Below, piece by piece: positions 1-20,627 of a stretch of 64,000 bases of DNA (positions are counted from its first letter, which is position 1; each line of letters begins with the position of its first letter). The stretch spans positions 14,059,148-14,123,147 of the forward strand of contig NC_086364.1 of assembly GCF_036324505.1 (NCBI RefSeq), in the 5' to 3' direction. This DNA is from Eleginops maclovinus (lineage: Eukaryota; Chordata; Actinopteri; Perciformes; Eleginopidae). The position numbers and the translations under genes were made by a program. A model generated the notes under the pieces. It ran no database searches, was not told the origin of the DNA, and worked only from the letters and a program-made list of their open reading frames with translations.

Positions 1-922
1 CCCGCACAGCTGTGGGACAGAACCCGCCTCTTCAACCTGGACAATCTCTCTGCATTTTCAAGACTGTTTTTGTGAACAATGTTGCTTCTCGGCAGCTGAG
101 GGGAAAATGATAGGCTTATATGAAATTTGGAAGAAGCAGCCTTTTTTTTTTTTTTCTGCTCTCATCCCGGTAGCTATTAGAGGAGTACTTTCCTGTCTAT
201 TTGTCCATTATCTGTGCATCATCAGGCAGACCATTATCCCATTATGTTTTGCATCTGTGGTCCAAATGCTTACTGGAAATGAGTCACCACAAAGGCCGGG
301 GAGAGGTAGGTGTTACTATCAGCCAGCTATTCATAGCCAGCCCCACATGGATGAAAGTATCACATTTAAAAAAGTCCTCCGCAGAAGGTTTTTTTTTCTT
401 TCCCGTGGGCATCTGCATCACAAGCAAACATTGCAGTTTTATGAGGTGCCAGAGGACTTTTTGAAGCGAAAGCATCAAGAATGCGAGTCACAGTCTGACC
501 CCGTGTTATGTCCCCAGCCTGTGTGATCGTGTCGTATTCAGGTCATTTTTAACAAGCGTCTGTCTCTGCCTGTTTTGCTCAGGTGACCGGTCCACCTGTA
601 GCACCCTTTTGTTGCCATGGAAATATCCTGGCCATCTTAGTGCACTTCAGAGCTACGACTCTTCTCTTCTCTTCTCTGCATACACACTATCTCAGTGACA
701 CACACACACACTCTTTTCAAGATTTCTTCCTTTGTTTTCTGCTGTGATGCTGAGAGGTTGTAAAGGCCCTCATGCATTTGTTTATGTGCCTCATACAAAC
801 ACACACTGCTGGGCTGAGTAAATCAGCTTACAGAGGCAATGTGCTGCCTGGGCTGACTGTGGTGGGTGCCAGTGTTGCTGACACAGCATATTCTGTGTGT
901 TGTGTAAAGCACCCAGGGCCAC

Positions 923-961
<39 letters not shown>

Positions 962-1687
962 GACTTATCCTGTGGCTCCCCGCCTTCTGTCCGTCTCAAT
1001 ACGAGCAGGTTAGATTTCTGGTGTGCGCAGCTTTTCTTGGTGTTCCCTCGGTTCAGACATGACACAGTACACTGCAGTGCAGCCCTGTTGTTCTGCATGG
1101 TAACCGAGGCGCTGCAGTAGTTACAGCATAAACCCCTTCTCATTGATTTATGGGATTACAGTCGCTCACTAGCCAAATGTAGACAGGTATGAGCTGCTAC
1201 AGTAGATGAAAGCCTGCTCGTGTCCCTCTGTGATTTATTTTAGCTGAGCTTGTATGAACGGTACAGTAGAGAATGCTTTGTTTCAGTCCATTCTCATCTG
1301 CTGGTTCTGCACTTAACAGAAGTGACTTCTCTCGAGTTTTGATTTCCAAGAAAAAATGAATTGCTGCCAGACAACTAAATGTTATCCTCCTCCTGACTCG
1401 CCGTGCTGCTGGTTGAATGCAGTGAGAGACCTGTGGCGGGTTGGGAAATGCATACCACCAAGGTATTTGTTCATAGTGACAGGCGCAGTAATAGTCCTCT
1501 CACTGAATGGACTTGGCATCACTTGAAAGGAAGTCCTTGACCCACTTTGTGTTTTTAAAGGACTTTGTCATGCTGTAGCCTCTTTTTCCTGAAACACATT
1601 TGTGTGCATTTCGGAGAACTCTGCCTTCAAGGTCTTTTTCTTGTGATCGTTTTCTATATGCTAATATAGAAATGTGCTTCCTTCCAG
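1..1687. other. 5' flank or 5' intron of mafg
   Basis: I see no convincing coding exon here. The open frames are short, low in complexity and match no family I know. The right edge is set by a good splice acceptor (pyrimidine tract then CAG at 1685-1687) just before the mafg start-codon exon, so the mafg 5' UTR is split and its first non-coding exon lies in this stretch or further left. A GT microsatellite lies at 926-956. Confidence 0.6.
926..956. repeat. (GT)n microsatellite
   Basis: About 15 uninterrupted GT units. Open frames across it on both strands are artefacts of the repeat. Confidence 0.95.
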
Positions 1688-1724
1688 ACAAACCAGCAGT
1701 ACAGGTGGACGCGGCTCTCGGGGC

Positions 1725-2407
1725 ATGACTACCACAAATAAGGGAAACAAGGCCTTGAAGGTAAATAAAAAAGTGTGTGACACCAAATGAAATGCGTGAA
1801 ATGAAAAATACAACTCCGGAAAAACATTAAGAGACCACTTATCTCTACATGTATGGCAGCCATTCCAGTGTCTGTTGAATTCCAAAAAGATAACGCAGAA
1901 GTGGTCTCAATTTTTTCCGCGGCTGAACAAAGACTAACTAATCCCCATCTGCAGGTGAAGCGGGAGCCAGGGGAAAATGGCACCAGCCTGACCGACGACG
2001 AGCTGGTGACCATGTCCGTGCGGGAGCTGAACCAGCATCTACGGGGCCTGACGAAAGACGAAATCCTTCAGCTGAAGCAGCGGCGGCGCACCCTGAAGAA
2101 CCGGGGCTACGCTGCCAGCTGCAGGGTGAAGAGGGTCACCCAGAAAGAGGAGCTGGAGAAGCAAAAGGGTCTGCTGCAACAGGAAGTGGACAAGCTTGCC
2201 TCTGAGAACGCCAGCATGAAGGTGGAGCTGGATGCTCTGCGCTCAAAGTACGAGGCCCTCCAGAGCTTTGCTAGGACTGTGGCCCGCAACCCCGTCACCT
2301 CAGCCAGGGGGCCCATGGCCTCGGTCATAGGACCCCTCATCCCTGGTAAAGTAGCCGCCACCAGCGTCATCACCATCGTCAAATCCAAAACGCAGGCTAG
2401 GTCCTAG
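1725..2407 (+). CDS. mafg: small Maf transcription factor MafG
   Basis: Two coding exons, 1725-1760 ([12 protein letters not shown]) and 1955-2407, joined across a 194-bp GT-AG intron, give 162 residues, the length of human MAFG. The second exon holds the small-Maf extended homology region (ELNQHLRGL, then [20 protein letters not shown] basic region, with one residue difference at its start) and a leucine zipper from about residue 75. There is no transactivation domain, as expected for a small Maf. Small Mafs bind MARE/ARE sites in the nucleus as homodimers or as partners of NRF2, NRF1 and BACH. The C-terminal tail, rich in Val, Ala and Ser and ending [13 protein letters not shown], favours MafG over MafK or MafF. 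The start was chosen because [12 protein letters not shown] is the family N-terminus and lies in an exon with its own acceptor at 1687. Confidence 0.93.
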
Positions 2408-5400
2408 TAGCAGAAAGGGCGGGAGGAAAAGACTAAACCAGTCAGTGCATTGTAACATGCCGCAGGATTACTGTCCGCTTTAATGCGTGGCACTAACACT
2501 AAGCTTCCCAAAATCACTCTGAAAGTATGACTCAGCAGTCTGCTCCTGTCAGCAGATATCTTGTGCTTTAGAGTGACACAATCAAATTGTACGATTGCAC
2601 CATTGGTTGCTGGAAGAATGGAGACACGATACTGAGATATTTAATTTAAAGAGATGATTGTGGTTACAAAAACTCAGTAGTAAAATCTGTTGCAAGAGGT
2701 ACAAAGTGAATTGATCAAAGTAAGACTGTTTACTGCGTGTCCATTTATTTAAGACTGAGCTCTACAGATGTTTCCGTCCTAAGAATTGGCCTTTTTAGAG
2801 TCTCACAACCAGTAAAAAAATATGGTTTAACTTAACCCCTTGCCTGTTATTATGCACTGACTTATATTTGGTTAAAAAACAATCGGTTACAAACTATCGG
2901 TGTGGATACTACAGGTGTCTACATAACAGCCTGACTAACCCAAACTAGTAAACGAGTCAAAATTGTGATTTTTGGCGCCCGTCAACAATTTAAGCACGGA
3001 ATAATGCTCCCAAATCCAGCATTCAGTTCTGTTTACCTGTGACGGGCTTTAACCAACTTTTCATTATCAGTATGACTGGTAGATGCAATAATATATGTAT
3101 GCACTGAAAATACAAAGAGGTCTTGCATATTTATGGTTCAGGAGAAGCGTTTAGAAATGATCAGCAGTTCTTATTGTTCCAGTGCCATTCCAATATGACA
3201 AGATTCTTCTACAATATCTGAAAACATGAATGTTATAACAGTAATATCCTCGTGTTTGGTGGAAAACAGTGAAATCCACAAACATAATTTTTGCTCATAG
3301 AGAAAATATGTTCAAGTTGTTTTTGTTTTAAAAGATATATATTGCATTTCTTTTGTAATTACTTGTTAACAGAGCCGTGAGATTTTTTTTCTCCAAAATC
3401 TTTACACAAGCTTTACTGTTTGAATTGTTAAGGTGTAGAAAAACTTTGTCTAATGTTGAGTTCTTGGTTTTTATTACTAGGTAGATTACCTTCCATTGTT
3501 TCTAGAAATACAGATACAGAAAACATTAAAAAAAAAAAAATTCCTGTGACATCTTTTTTGCAATTGTACCGAAAGTGGCTTACTATTGAAGTCTGATAGC
3601 TTTTTTCTAGTGACTAGGCGCGTACTGTGGGGTAGCGCGTGACGTGACGTGTAAGTGACAAGTTGGCAGTGTCGTTCACTGTATAGATGTCAATGCTGTG
3701 CTATTTAAAACAAATCTGTAGAGCTAAACTAGGTGGTGTAAACAAGGTCAATTGTCTTTGTGCGTATTGGCATCTGTGATATCCTCCGCTTCCTTGGTGT
3801 TAGTTACAAATCATATTGTCATTAGAAGTTTACCACATTGAGCCATGTAAGACAGAATTGGGTGAAAAAAGGCATTATTGACTTTTCCCTTAAGCTTAAC
3901 GTGAAACTGTCATTGCAGAATCTGAAATATGGTTGCACCTGGTGCTGGATGCCCTCTAAATACATCCTCTGTAACATGTCGGGAAGATATTCTCCATTCT
4001 AGCCGCTTAATTGGTTTGAATTAGTTTGTCGGAATATAAATAATACCCTTCAAATTAAGATTTTTACAGACTAAATTAAATGTGAAGTTAACAGTGTTGT
4101 TCCTCTCCAAATGTTAGACTATATTGATAAGGTTGCATCATTGAACTTAACCTCCAAATGGTGCAGCATTACTTGTGTGAATTGACCCACCGGTCTCGGG
4201 ATCTTCAGATTAAAAGCGCTAAGGTTTGGCTGAGGGTTTGTATGCACTAAACTCCTGCTTGTTTTGCTCAGGACAAAAACAGGTCACTCTAAAAAAAAAT
4301 GAACAAACTATTCTAGAAGAGATGTAGGGGATGGCAGCTCTGTTCATTTTTTCCATTTTATATTAAGCATGTCATAAAGGGCTTCAATCCACACTCAGAA
4401 AGACACACGGCAAGACCACGTAGAATTACAATCATCCACTGCTGCCAGCAGCGCTCCTATTGTGCCAAGTGTCGCATCACTCTCCCGGTCCTCTGAAAAG
4501 GAATTTAGCAGTGGGAGCACTTTTACACCTCAAGGTAGTTGTGTAGAAATGTGAACAGTATGCACTTCATCGGGATCTCACTCTCACGCTGGTCAGAATG
4601 TGTTACAGTGTCGGCGAGGTGTTAATCGGCAGTCACTCAAAACTACACCTCGGCAAAACTCCTGGGTGCTGGTTCTACCGTCTGTGTGCAAGTATTCTAC
4701 CCTCCAAATGCTTAGCTCTCTACATTGACTGGTTAACTGTGGGAAAATATATATCTGACTCTTGACATAGCCCAGTATCGATGTTGGCGTCCTTATTGCT
4801 GTGGCAGTCTTGTGGAGTGAATCTTTTTCGTGTCAAGTGTCTTTTAAGGTGTTCGAGCAACGCCGTCGACCAATCTCAATCTCCGCTAGAGATGATGACT
4901 CTCTGTCTCACACATACAGGTGTTTAGTATGTAGCTACAGTAGGTAATAAAGACCATTGTGAAAAAGTGACCCTTAATATGCAACTCAGTGGAAAGGTGT
5001 GAAAGAGTAGATGTAAGAATAATCAATATTGTCAAAGTGACTATGGTCTGTTATTTAATAATTCTTGCTGTTTTGTAGGTTTTTTTTGTAAAATGTGTTT
5101 TTTTATTTCGCTCTCAGATTATTTAAATGGAAGAGCAGTTGGCCCTTGTTTATAGTAGCTAACATTAAACTGTGTTTTGAAGGAATCGTGGGACAGTACT
5201 CACTAATTTCTCAAATGATCTGATCTACATGATCCATGAATTGGACTTGGATATCTGACTGAAAGATGTTATATATTAATGTTTGTACACTGAGTGAAAT
5301 GGTTGCTACAATAGATTCTGTCACAAGGGCCTCTTGCAATATCGTATTTCTTTTTTTTGGTATGCGTGTGTGCGTGTGTGTTTTGTACATTTGAGGTTCC

Positions 5401-6050
5401 TCTGCTGCTACACCAGTCATTAATGCTCGTTGTTTGCTGTAGCATCATCCACAGCATTTCTGTTCTCATTATGTGTTGGGTGTGTTTTTGAAATTGATCT
5501 TAACACTGTAATTTGTTCTGCAGATTTAATTTTTAATTGGTTATGGCCTTTTTTCTTCTATTTGTTTTTGGTTTTTACAAGCAACAAGGTAGAGAGGAAA
5601 AATAACAGCACTTGTGTTGCAGTTGAATTTAATAGCTCTTACAACATTGGCTTTTTTCATGAAATTATGCTTTGAAAACAGCCGACTGTGCAGGTTTCTT
5701 GCTCTTACTCCATGGAGTAGGTCTGTGTTTCAAAGCTATAAGAAACTGACTAAAGTGAGTAATGCAAAGTAAGTTATCTGTCTTTGTTATTTTTCTGTAT
5801 GGGTTGTAATAAAATATTGCAGTACTTTGTATGAAAACAGACAATAGTTAATTGTAACTATTTATAAATTAAATTATTGTACTTTTTGCAATCTGTAGAT
5901 AAGTACCATGTATTCATATATACAGTAACAACTGTGGATTTAAACGTGATTCTCTGAGGTGTCTAAGTTATTGATGTATATATTGTATGTTTGTTGATAC
6001 AGCTTACTTTATTTTCTATAAGACCAATAAAATGTTTTGGAAAATGATTT
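2408..6050 (+). other. mafg: mafg 3' UTR
   Basis: This AT-rich stretch without usable open frames follows the mafg stop. Poly(A) signals AATAAA occur at 5808-5813 and 6026-6031. The last is the likely main end, giving a 3' UTR of about 3.6 kb. Long 3' UTRs are known for small Maf genes. Transcript ends are inferred from signals only. Confidence 0.65.
6026..6031 (+). promoter_or_regulatory. mafg: poly(A) signal, mafg distal
   Basis: AATAAA followed by a GT- and T-rich stretch within 30-60 bases. An earlier AATAAA lies at 5808. Confidence 0.6.
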
Positions 6051-8459
6051 TAAGCCCTACTACTCTGTCTTTTGAGGGTTTTAAACACTGTTGAAATGGG
6101 GTTTTTTGTCGTATTCTGTGGCGTCATTGACCCAGTTTGATACCAGTAAAAATAAACTGGTGGGGAAGGCTCTTTGCCGTCCAGGGTGGGTTTTAGAAGA
6201 CAGCGATCATTTAGATGGCATGATTTCTTTTTCTGTGATCCAAAAAAAGCCATTGGGCGACCCACTTTGGCTAACCTCAGTGGACGTATTTTTGGCCCGA
6301 CACGAGTAAAACATTAGAGTCATGAAGGATGTCTAGGTGTGCTTGTCCTAGATTAGGAGGAGTAGTGAGTTAGTCATCTGTGCTCCCTGTGGGCCTCCTA
6401 AACCCCCTCTGTCTCCGTGCACCTCATCAAACATCAGCAGCGTTTCAACCCCAGCACATTCAAAACGCATCTCGAGAGAACATGCGGAGACAAAGAGACA
6501 GATGGCTGAAGATGAGCTAAATCTTACCACTCCATCCTGCAGGGCAAGTCTAACCCCCAGTGCCTCTGCACCATTGCAGCGTGGTATTGTTCTCCCCTTC
6601 TGTTAAATTGAACAGGCTCCTACAAGTCTGTGTGACCTGTGCCTTAAAACAGGCTCCTCTCCTCCTCTGGATGCCTGCCCCAGACAACCGGATGGCCTCT
6701 GAAGAGTTGATTAATTTGGTGGGTTGGGTTAAGGTGAGCTGGTGGGCAATCTAGGACAGCATTCTTCATCTTCACCCACTTCTGCAGCAGGTGCCTGCCC
6801 CACTTCTTAGATCGCAGCCCCGCTGTACAATTAATGTTGCCATCCCCATCAGCAAGGCCGTTCATTTAGCACGTCTAGCCTGCCAAAGCTTGGCACGGGG
6901 CCCTGCTTTGCAAATGTCACCATGGCAGAGGACATGTCTGTTTATGAGAGGTGTTGGGTGAGAAGTTCATTTCTCCTTGATCACATCAGCATATAGTGGT
7001 TCTTTTTCTCCTATCCAACCCTTGTTTTTACAAATTCAGAGACATCGCCTACAAGCCAGAAAAAAGACTCCCGACAACTGGAGACAAGACAAATCCCACC
7101 AGGATGGTAAATATTACTGCTTGTGTGGAGTTAACCTTGCCCCAGCTTATTTGCAATAAGTGGGTCTGGGTTTCCCTCTGCTGGTGTTTCTGTGTAAATA
7201 CTATGTGTGATTTAACATCCACAAGATGACGCCACACACTCCTAATAGAAGGATTTCCCCTACGGTGCACTTCTTTATCAAACACGGAAGTCATTCTTCA
7301 GCCAACTTGTTGCATTTTGAAACTGAATATACCCAAATGTACACAATATGTTGATATTATAGTCAGATGCCCATCAATATTGAGATTCTATTGACCCTAT
7401 GCATCATATAACATTGGGACTGTTTGCAATTTTATACAACCCTGCATTGCTATTATTAATAACAGCAATGCAGTAAAGGTTTGAGTGCAGGTTTTCTTAC
7501 TACATCGTTTTGAGAGCATGGTTGGTGGTTACTTAAAATACAACCCACCACAAAATTAACTTAACATAGAATGAGGATGGTGAGCACTGATAAGGGAGAA
7601 AACACTGCCATCTTTACTAAGATAACGATTAACTGCATGTCTGTTCGGTTGCATGGTTTGTATTGATTCCTATGTGAGTATGGATATATTTATATCAATA
7701 GTCACCACATTTATTAAAAAAAACAAGATATATTTGATTCACTTTTATAAATGCTTAACCATTGCTTTTAGATTTAAATGACTTTGGCAAGCTCTTCTTT
7801 CTGGCCCAAAAAGTTGATTTGTTTATTAGATTAGATAAGATTCACCTTTATTGTCATTGCACAACGAAATGCAGTTTGCATCCAACCAGAGAGTGCAAAT
7901 GTTAGTATTGTGCATAATGTTTTAATACATTTACATAACATGCAATGTTGTAGTAATGAACATAAATGTATATATGAATACATATCATAATCATAAATGT
8001 ACTTTTATATTAGGCTATTATATCATTTATATTGATACATTTCCGTGAAAGCTGAAAGGAAGATTATCTCCAACACTAGGCTAATTATTTTGTCTAAATA
8101 TGTTCATAGACGTAAAAGATGAAAGGACATGTATCTTATCTTTGATATAGCTGTTATTTTACAGGGGTATCTTGCGGAAAATTGAACGTAGGCTACAGAT
8201 CACACATTGGCCACTCATCAAAGACAGCTTTGGCAGAGAGCCTGCTATCTCTGTGGGAATCCAGATATTGTCACATGACCGAGGAAAACGCTGCTATTAT
8301 GTAACAACATGTAGGCTGCGTGCACCGGCAACTCATCGTACGATTCAGCAAGCGTCAAGCTCGCCATCAAGAACGCACATTTTCATGTTTGTTTTTTTCA
8401 AAATAAAACCAGCGACCACAATCATGTGTTGCAAGGACTTTTATTAGCACTACTTCCTT
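6051..8459. other. mafg-pcyt2 intergenic region
   Basis: No recognisable gene. SIRT7, which lies between MAFG and PCYT2 in human as I recall it, is not visible here. A 65-bp piece at 7038-7105 has an acceptor-like CAG before it and a GTAAAT donor after it, but its translation matches nothing I know. A degraded interspersed repeat lies at 7826-7905. Confidence 0.6.
7826..7905. repeat. teleost interspersed repeat fragment
   Basis: The core CTTTATTGTCATTGCACAAC followed by GAAATGCAG resembles the tail of a very common teleost interspersed repeat. It is short and flanked by unique AT-rich DNA. Family assignment is from memory only. Confidence 0.45.
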
Positions 8460-8703
8460 TCCTTCGCTGTGTATCTGTTTTCTTCGGCCGACTTGACGTA
8501 GCGCGTCGTGCGTCGTTGCGTCGCGGGTCGCGGAGGCGTTGGCGCATCGCACGACTTCTGCCTCTGGTGCTGCTGCTGCGGACACACAACCCGGCTGTCC
8601 TGCACTGAAACGGGGCACGCAACTGACACTGTCACCATCTTAACTGGAGGGGTTCGCTCTGTGGATACAGTTGCACTTTAATTGATCACTCATCAGCTTC
8701 ACA
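8460..8703 (+). promoter_or_regulatory. pcyt2: CpG-rich promoter / 5' UTR of pcyt2
   Basis: CpG density rises sharply at 8484-8545, with repeated GCGTCG-type words and a CRE-like TTGACGTA at 8491. This is unlike the AT-rich DNA on either side and lies directly before the pcyt2 ATG at 8704. It fits a TATA-less CpG-island promoter of a housekeeping enzyme. The exact start of transcription cannot be seen. Confidence 0.6.
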
Positions 8704-16059
<7,356 letters not shown>

Positions 16060-16093
16060 GAAGGCCGTGTAAACAAGCACCATCGACTAAGTG

Positions 16094-16209
16094 TCAACAT
16101 AACACTGATAATTAATCTAAACTCAACATAACACTGACAATTAGTCTAAACTCAACATAACACTGACCATTAGTCTAAACTCAACACAACACTGACAATT
16201 AATCTAAAC
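16094..16209. repeat. 29-bp minisatellite, 4 copies
   Basis: Four head-to-tail copies start at 16094, 16123, 16152 and 16181. Each begins TCAACATAACACTGA and ends TCTAAAC, with a few substitutions between copies. It lies just after the pcyt2 stop, so it is probably in the 3' UTR. Confidence 0.9.
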
Positions 16210-16346
16210 TCATGTACAATGAAATCAGCTCTTACTGTATATGTATGACTAACCTCCACACAACAATCCTGGCTGATAACAGCAGTCCTTAGAGCAGCCC
16301 GTTTATAGCCAGAAGGATAAAGTCTGCTGTGTGATCATCAGGTATA

Positions 16347-16348
<2 letters not shown>

Positions 16349-16407
<59 letters not shown>

Positions 16408-16417
16408 CGTGCGTGCG

Positions 16418-16500
<83 letters not shown>
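16349..16500. repeat. (GT)n microsatellite, about 150 bp
   Basis: A long GT tract interrupted only by a few GCGT units near 16404-16426. It produces spurious long frames of alternating Cys-Val on + and Thr-His on -. Confidence 0.98.
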
Positions 16501-16502
<2 letters not shown>

Positions 16503-17482
16503 CTTTGTGTGTGGGGCTCTTCTGTGTATTATATTCGGCATATGCAAATACATGTTCATGTCAGTCACATGTACAAACTATGAAGTTATGGACTGTATAG
16601 GTTGGAGCAAGAAAGACAAAACTGTGTTTCTAAATATCCTTTTTTTGCCTTCAGAAATATATTGGGATTTGGACATATGAAGGGCAAGTGTGTGTTAAGA
16701 TGTGGGCAGGCATTAAACTGTAACAAGGAAGTGATTTGATTAATTAATACCCATTGCTGCTTTTTTCCCAGCAATGGGTGTGGACCCACATCTGATCTAT
16801 CTACTTATAAATTGTATGTACTGTATATTATAGAGTGATGACTGGCTCTCTGGATGATGCTAAAACCACTAGAGAATTGCTTCACTGAATCTAACTTGGG
16901 TTGTTTGACTGTGAGAAAGTGTTGAAACTCTTCCGGGACCTCATGTACATATCAGAACCTTTCTCTAGACTGCACTGACTGCTCAGAAAGTCATCAGAAC
17001 TATTCTGTTTTACAGGTTTTACAGCAGGTTTTTAACTCAAAAATGCACACTGTCCAGATTTGCACGACTGGCCTTTTGAGTGGAATTGTAATTTTTCTTT
17101 AAACACTCCTTATCCTAATATATAGAAACACTACAGAGTTCTAAGAGACTGCTTTTAATCATTCGTTTTCTTAGTATAACTAGAGGACTATGACAGATGC
17201 TCAGTGACGTTAACTTAATCATGAAATAGATATTTTACTGTCATTGAGCCTTGAACAAACATCTGTCTCTATATCAAATGGGATTAAATACTATATTTTT
17301 TGTAAATGTATATTTTACTCACATCCTCTCCATTAACTATTGTATAGATGGTTTCATATTGTTACAAAAAAGCTTAATAATATGTCTGTATGTCAAGTTG
17401 GAATGTATTCAGTAGAGTATAATGTATTGTGCTATTGAAATCTCCCAGTTGATGAATACTGTAGAAACTGATTGGACTACAG

Positions 17483-17575
17483 CAGTGTATGAAATTCGGC
17501 CAAAATAGGAGCTAGACCACAGGGCTAGTAACTTTCAAAAGTTACTAGCCCTGGTGTAAAGTTACTAGACCAAGC
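17483..17575. repeat. hAT left terminal and subterminal repeats
   Basis: Terminal CAGTG followed by an inverted pair, CTAGTAACTTT and AAAGTTACTAG, at about 17524-17551, then another AAAGTTACTAG at about 17560-17570. The same words recur at the right end. Such subterminal motifs are usual transposase-binding sites in hAT elements; binding here is inferred. Confidence 0.7.
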
Positions 17576-17987
17576 AAATCAATGTATGTCGTAGGCACGC
17601 GCATCACGTTTTCACATCATACACCACAATTTTCATAATAATAATAATAAAAAAAGTGATTTGGCGGACTTTCAGCTCAGAAAAGATCAAATTGGACATT
17701 ATTGTTATTTTGTATTTGTGTTTTCAGCTATTTTTGGCATGATTGTATTATCAGTATACTTTAGGCTGGGATAAGTGACAGCGCTTTACATTTTCTTCTA
17801 AGAAAAAACACAGCAGATTACAAACAATAATTTATTAAAGTAGAACAACAGACTGAGAACAGGGGACATGAACAATATTAGCAGTGGATCAAACGATCAA
17901 CATCAGTTCATTTAGGCAAAATGGTAATACAAACCGTAATACTTGCTGTAATAGCAGTAGTAATTGGTCTACAACAGACTACCACAA

Positions 17988-20627
17988 TCATTCCTCATCC
18001 TCACCAACAAGACCTCTATCTTCCATCTCACCATCGTCAGAATCTACATTATCCTCCATGTCTGTAAACCAGTCTGAGTCATCAGAGTTTATCTCCTTGG
18101 TTTCAGCTTCAACTACTGCACCCCCAGCAGCTTCAGCAACCATTTGAGCACCATCCACTCCGTCAACTCCATCAATCTCTTCCTGCACTTGTTTGGCTCC
18201 CTCCAAAGCTGCCATTCTGCCTTTCTTTCTTCCCTCCATGAAGTTGGGTCTGCGATTGTGGTTTTGATTCCACTGGTGAATGGCAGATGATGGATCAAAA
18301 TCCTTTGTAGGTTCTGAGTGCAGCTGAATTGTCATGAGCATTGTCATGGTGGTAGCCTTCAGTCTATTCCTGTACTGGGACTTGGTAATCTTCATTTGAG
18401 AGAATCCTCTCTCACACTCAGAGGTGGCGGCAGGGAGTGATAAGACCAGATCAATTACATGCAGGATATTTGGAAACGTGCTCTTGTAAAGCTCAAACAC
18501 AGATGGCCAGGACATGGAGTGAATCTTGTTCCCCTGGTTTTCGTACAATGCTTGTTTGAGGGAGGTCCACTCTGCTTCGATTGCACTTACATCTACTCCA
18601 ACATTGTCGAAGTGCTCCCTGTAGTGGTCGATAATCACTCCAATGAAGTCATCCCCAAAATCATCTTCATGCTCCTGAGGCCATGACTGCATGTCCGCTA
18701 TTTTTGTAGCTTTGAGGACTTCACCTCCCATGTCACTGAATCTCCGGGCTAGTGAACCAACCAATGCCTCAACGACCTTCTCAATCTGGCCTGAAGAGTA
18801 GTCTACCCCTGTTAGGGTCTGACCTTCAAAGGAGTTACAGTCTCCCTGCTGGAGTTTCCGCTGCTCAGGTCCTGCCCTGAAATAGTGAAACCAGCACCAA
18901 AACCATCACCACCAAAAATAAAGGCATAAAACAGTTGTGATTTACAAAAGAACCAGCAATAGCAAAGAGCATTTACGTAAATAAGCAAGTGGTTAAACAA
19001 CTAATTAGAGCAGGAAATGACTTCATGATTTAATGAGCAATGTATCTATATTACCGGTCCTTGAATTTGTTGATGCTGGTCATTGTGGCCTTCAGTGCTT
19101 CATGTACATGATAGGTACAAACTTCTCTCTGCTGCAGCGTCTTCGACAGTTTGGAGAGAACGGCCAGAATGTCACTTAGGAAGTGGGCAAAAGTCATGGC
19201 ATCTTTGGAGCGCAGCGTTTTCAGGAGACCTTTTGCCTTTGCTTGCATACCACTAGCTGTCCTGGTGGTGGCAACCTGCAATTCATTTAATATTTTTTTT
19301 AATTTCAATTTACAAAAATGTATTTCAATATGTTGCCACAGTGGATATCAGATGATATCATTCATGCAACAGAAAATTCATCGGGCTGTTAATAACATGT
19401 TATTATTATCAAATGTCTTACTTGACTGAGATGAAGAACAATTGCACGGTAACCACGCAACATGTTTTGCAGTGCTGTGTGGGTATGGCTAACCCAGCGT
19501 GTTCCTCCAACTCGGACAGGCCAGATCTTGGAGATGTTGGTGGTACTGAAAGCTGCCTTCAAACCAGCGGCCTGTTTAGGGATCCTGTAAAGCTTGTACA
19601 GAGCATCCAGGAGGACATAGACTTTGATGAACAAAGAGGCTTGTTTCATGGCTTCTTTGAAGGCCAATTCCACCCTATGGGCCATGCACTGCACCATCAG
19701 TATGTCTCCACTGATTCTTTCCCGCATGAGAGCGATCACCCCAGCCTTTTTCCCGGTGTTGACAGCCGCCCCATCGCCAGCAAATCCCACAATCTTCTTC
19801 ATCATTTCTTCCTTTGGGATCCCCGGGAGCTTTACAGCTTGCATTATAGCATCATAGATGCCATTGGCATCTGGTTTGTCACACTGTACAAGTCCAAGGA
19901 AATTGCAGTGAGTCTTGCCATCCACTGCAAAGTGCAAGTAAACAATCTCTTGTTCAGTGGCAGAGACATCTGTTGATCCGTCGGACATTATTGTGATAAA
20001 CTTAGCACTCTTTACCTTGTCTTCAATTGCTAGACGGGTGATTTCGGCTATAGCAACCAAAAACTCCTTACAGCTCTTTTCATTTCTGTAGGTGCTGCCG
20101 AGATCCAGGCCCTTCTTCTCATCCATCTCACACATCCATTTGAAATCAGAAACTGGTCTGCAGTGCATGGCAAGGGCGTGGGCATTTATGAAGAGTATCT
20201 TGAGCTTCTGAAATACTTTAGTATTCAAAGTCTCAATGGTCTTCTCGGCTATGCTCTCACCTTTCTTCTTATTCCTGGCCTCATACTTCTCCTGGGCTTC
20301 CTTGTGGCCGTCAGATCGTTGGTGACAGACTAAAGTGTCATGCTTCAGGTTTTGACACCCTTTGACAAAGGAACCTTGACTTCGCTTTCTGAAGATATCC
20401 CTCTGTTGTTGGGTTTCAGCATGGGGGCCGTATACAGTTTGACATGGCAGGCAGAATAAAGTTTCACTTTCGTCCACAATCAACCAAGGAAATTCTGCTT
20501 TCCATGCAGGCACTACACTTCGTTTCCTTTTAGTGGCATCGTATGCCTTATTCACTTCCTTTAAATCCATTTTCTTTTTCTTTTCAGGTGGTTGGTTAGG
20601 CGTGAGACCACACCACTGACGGAGCAT
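17988..20627 (-). CDS. hAT transposase (TTF-type zinc finger, ZNF862-like)
   Basis: Three exons on the - strand, 20627-19422, 19275-19055 and 18876-17988, with GT-AG introns and matching phases, give an open frame of 771 residues. About residues 43-108 form a TTF-type zinc finger (FPWLIVD, then C59-x2-C62, a second Cys/His group ending near H108). hAT catalytic marks follow: D216 in SDGSTD, D285 in GFAGDGAA, and C314-x2-H317 in QCMAHRVEL. The C-terminal part has the hAT dimerisation block SECERGFSQMK with RNRL, then an acidic tail. I know relatives as ZNF862-like or zinc finger MYM-like predictions in fish. No stop or frameshift is seen, so the protein could still be made. A domesticated gene is possible, but the flanking inverted repeats and target duplication argue for a resident transposon. 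Confidence 0.82.

Larger units (their letters stand above)
16060..17482 (+). other. pcyt2 3' UTR and flank
   Basis: Non-coding. It contains a 29-bp tandem repeat and a long GT microsatellite (listed separately). No canonical AATAAA is seen before the hAT element. ATTAAA variants at 16712 and 17283 are the best poly(A) candidates. Confidence 0.5.

Noticed and set aside
107..526. 139-residue open frame, + strand
   Set aside because: Starts near a T tract, has no family similarity, and overlaps other frames of similar length; chance frame.
7038..7105. Exon-like 65-bp segment with acceptor and donor words
   Set aside because: Its translation matches nothing known and no partner exons are seen; splice-like words this short are common by chance.
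6051..8459. SIRT7 expected between mafg and pcyt2 from human gene order
   Set aside because: No sirtuin motif is visible in any frame.
16094..16209. Regular repeats as a CRISPR array
   Set aside because: Head-to-tail copies without spacers in a vertebrate genome; a minisatellite.
16331..16680. Cys-Val and Thr-His repeat proteins
   Set aside because: Translation of the GT microsatellite.
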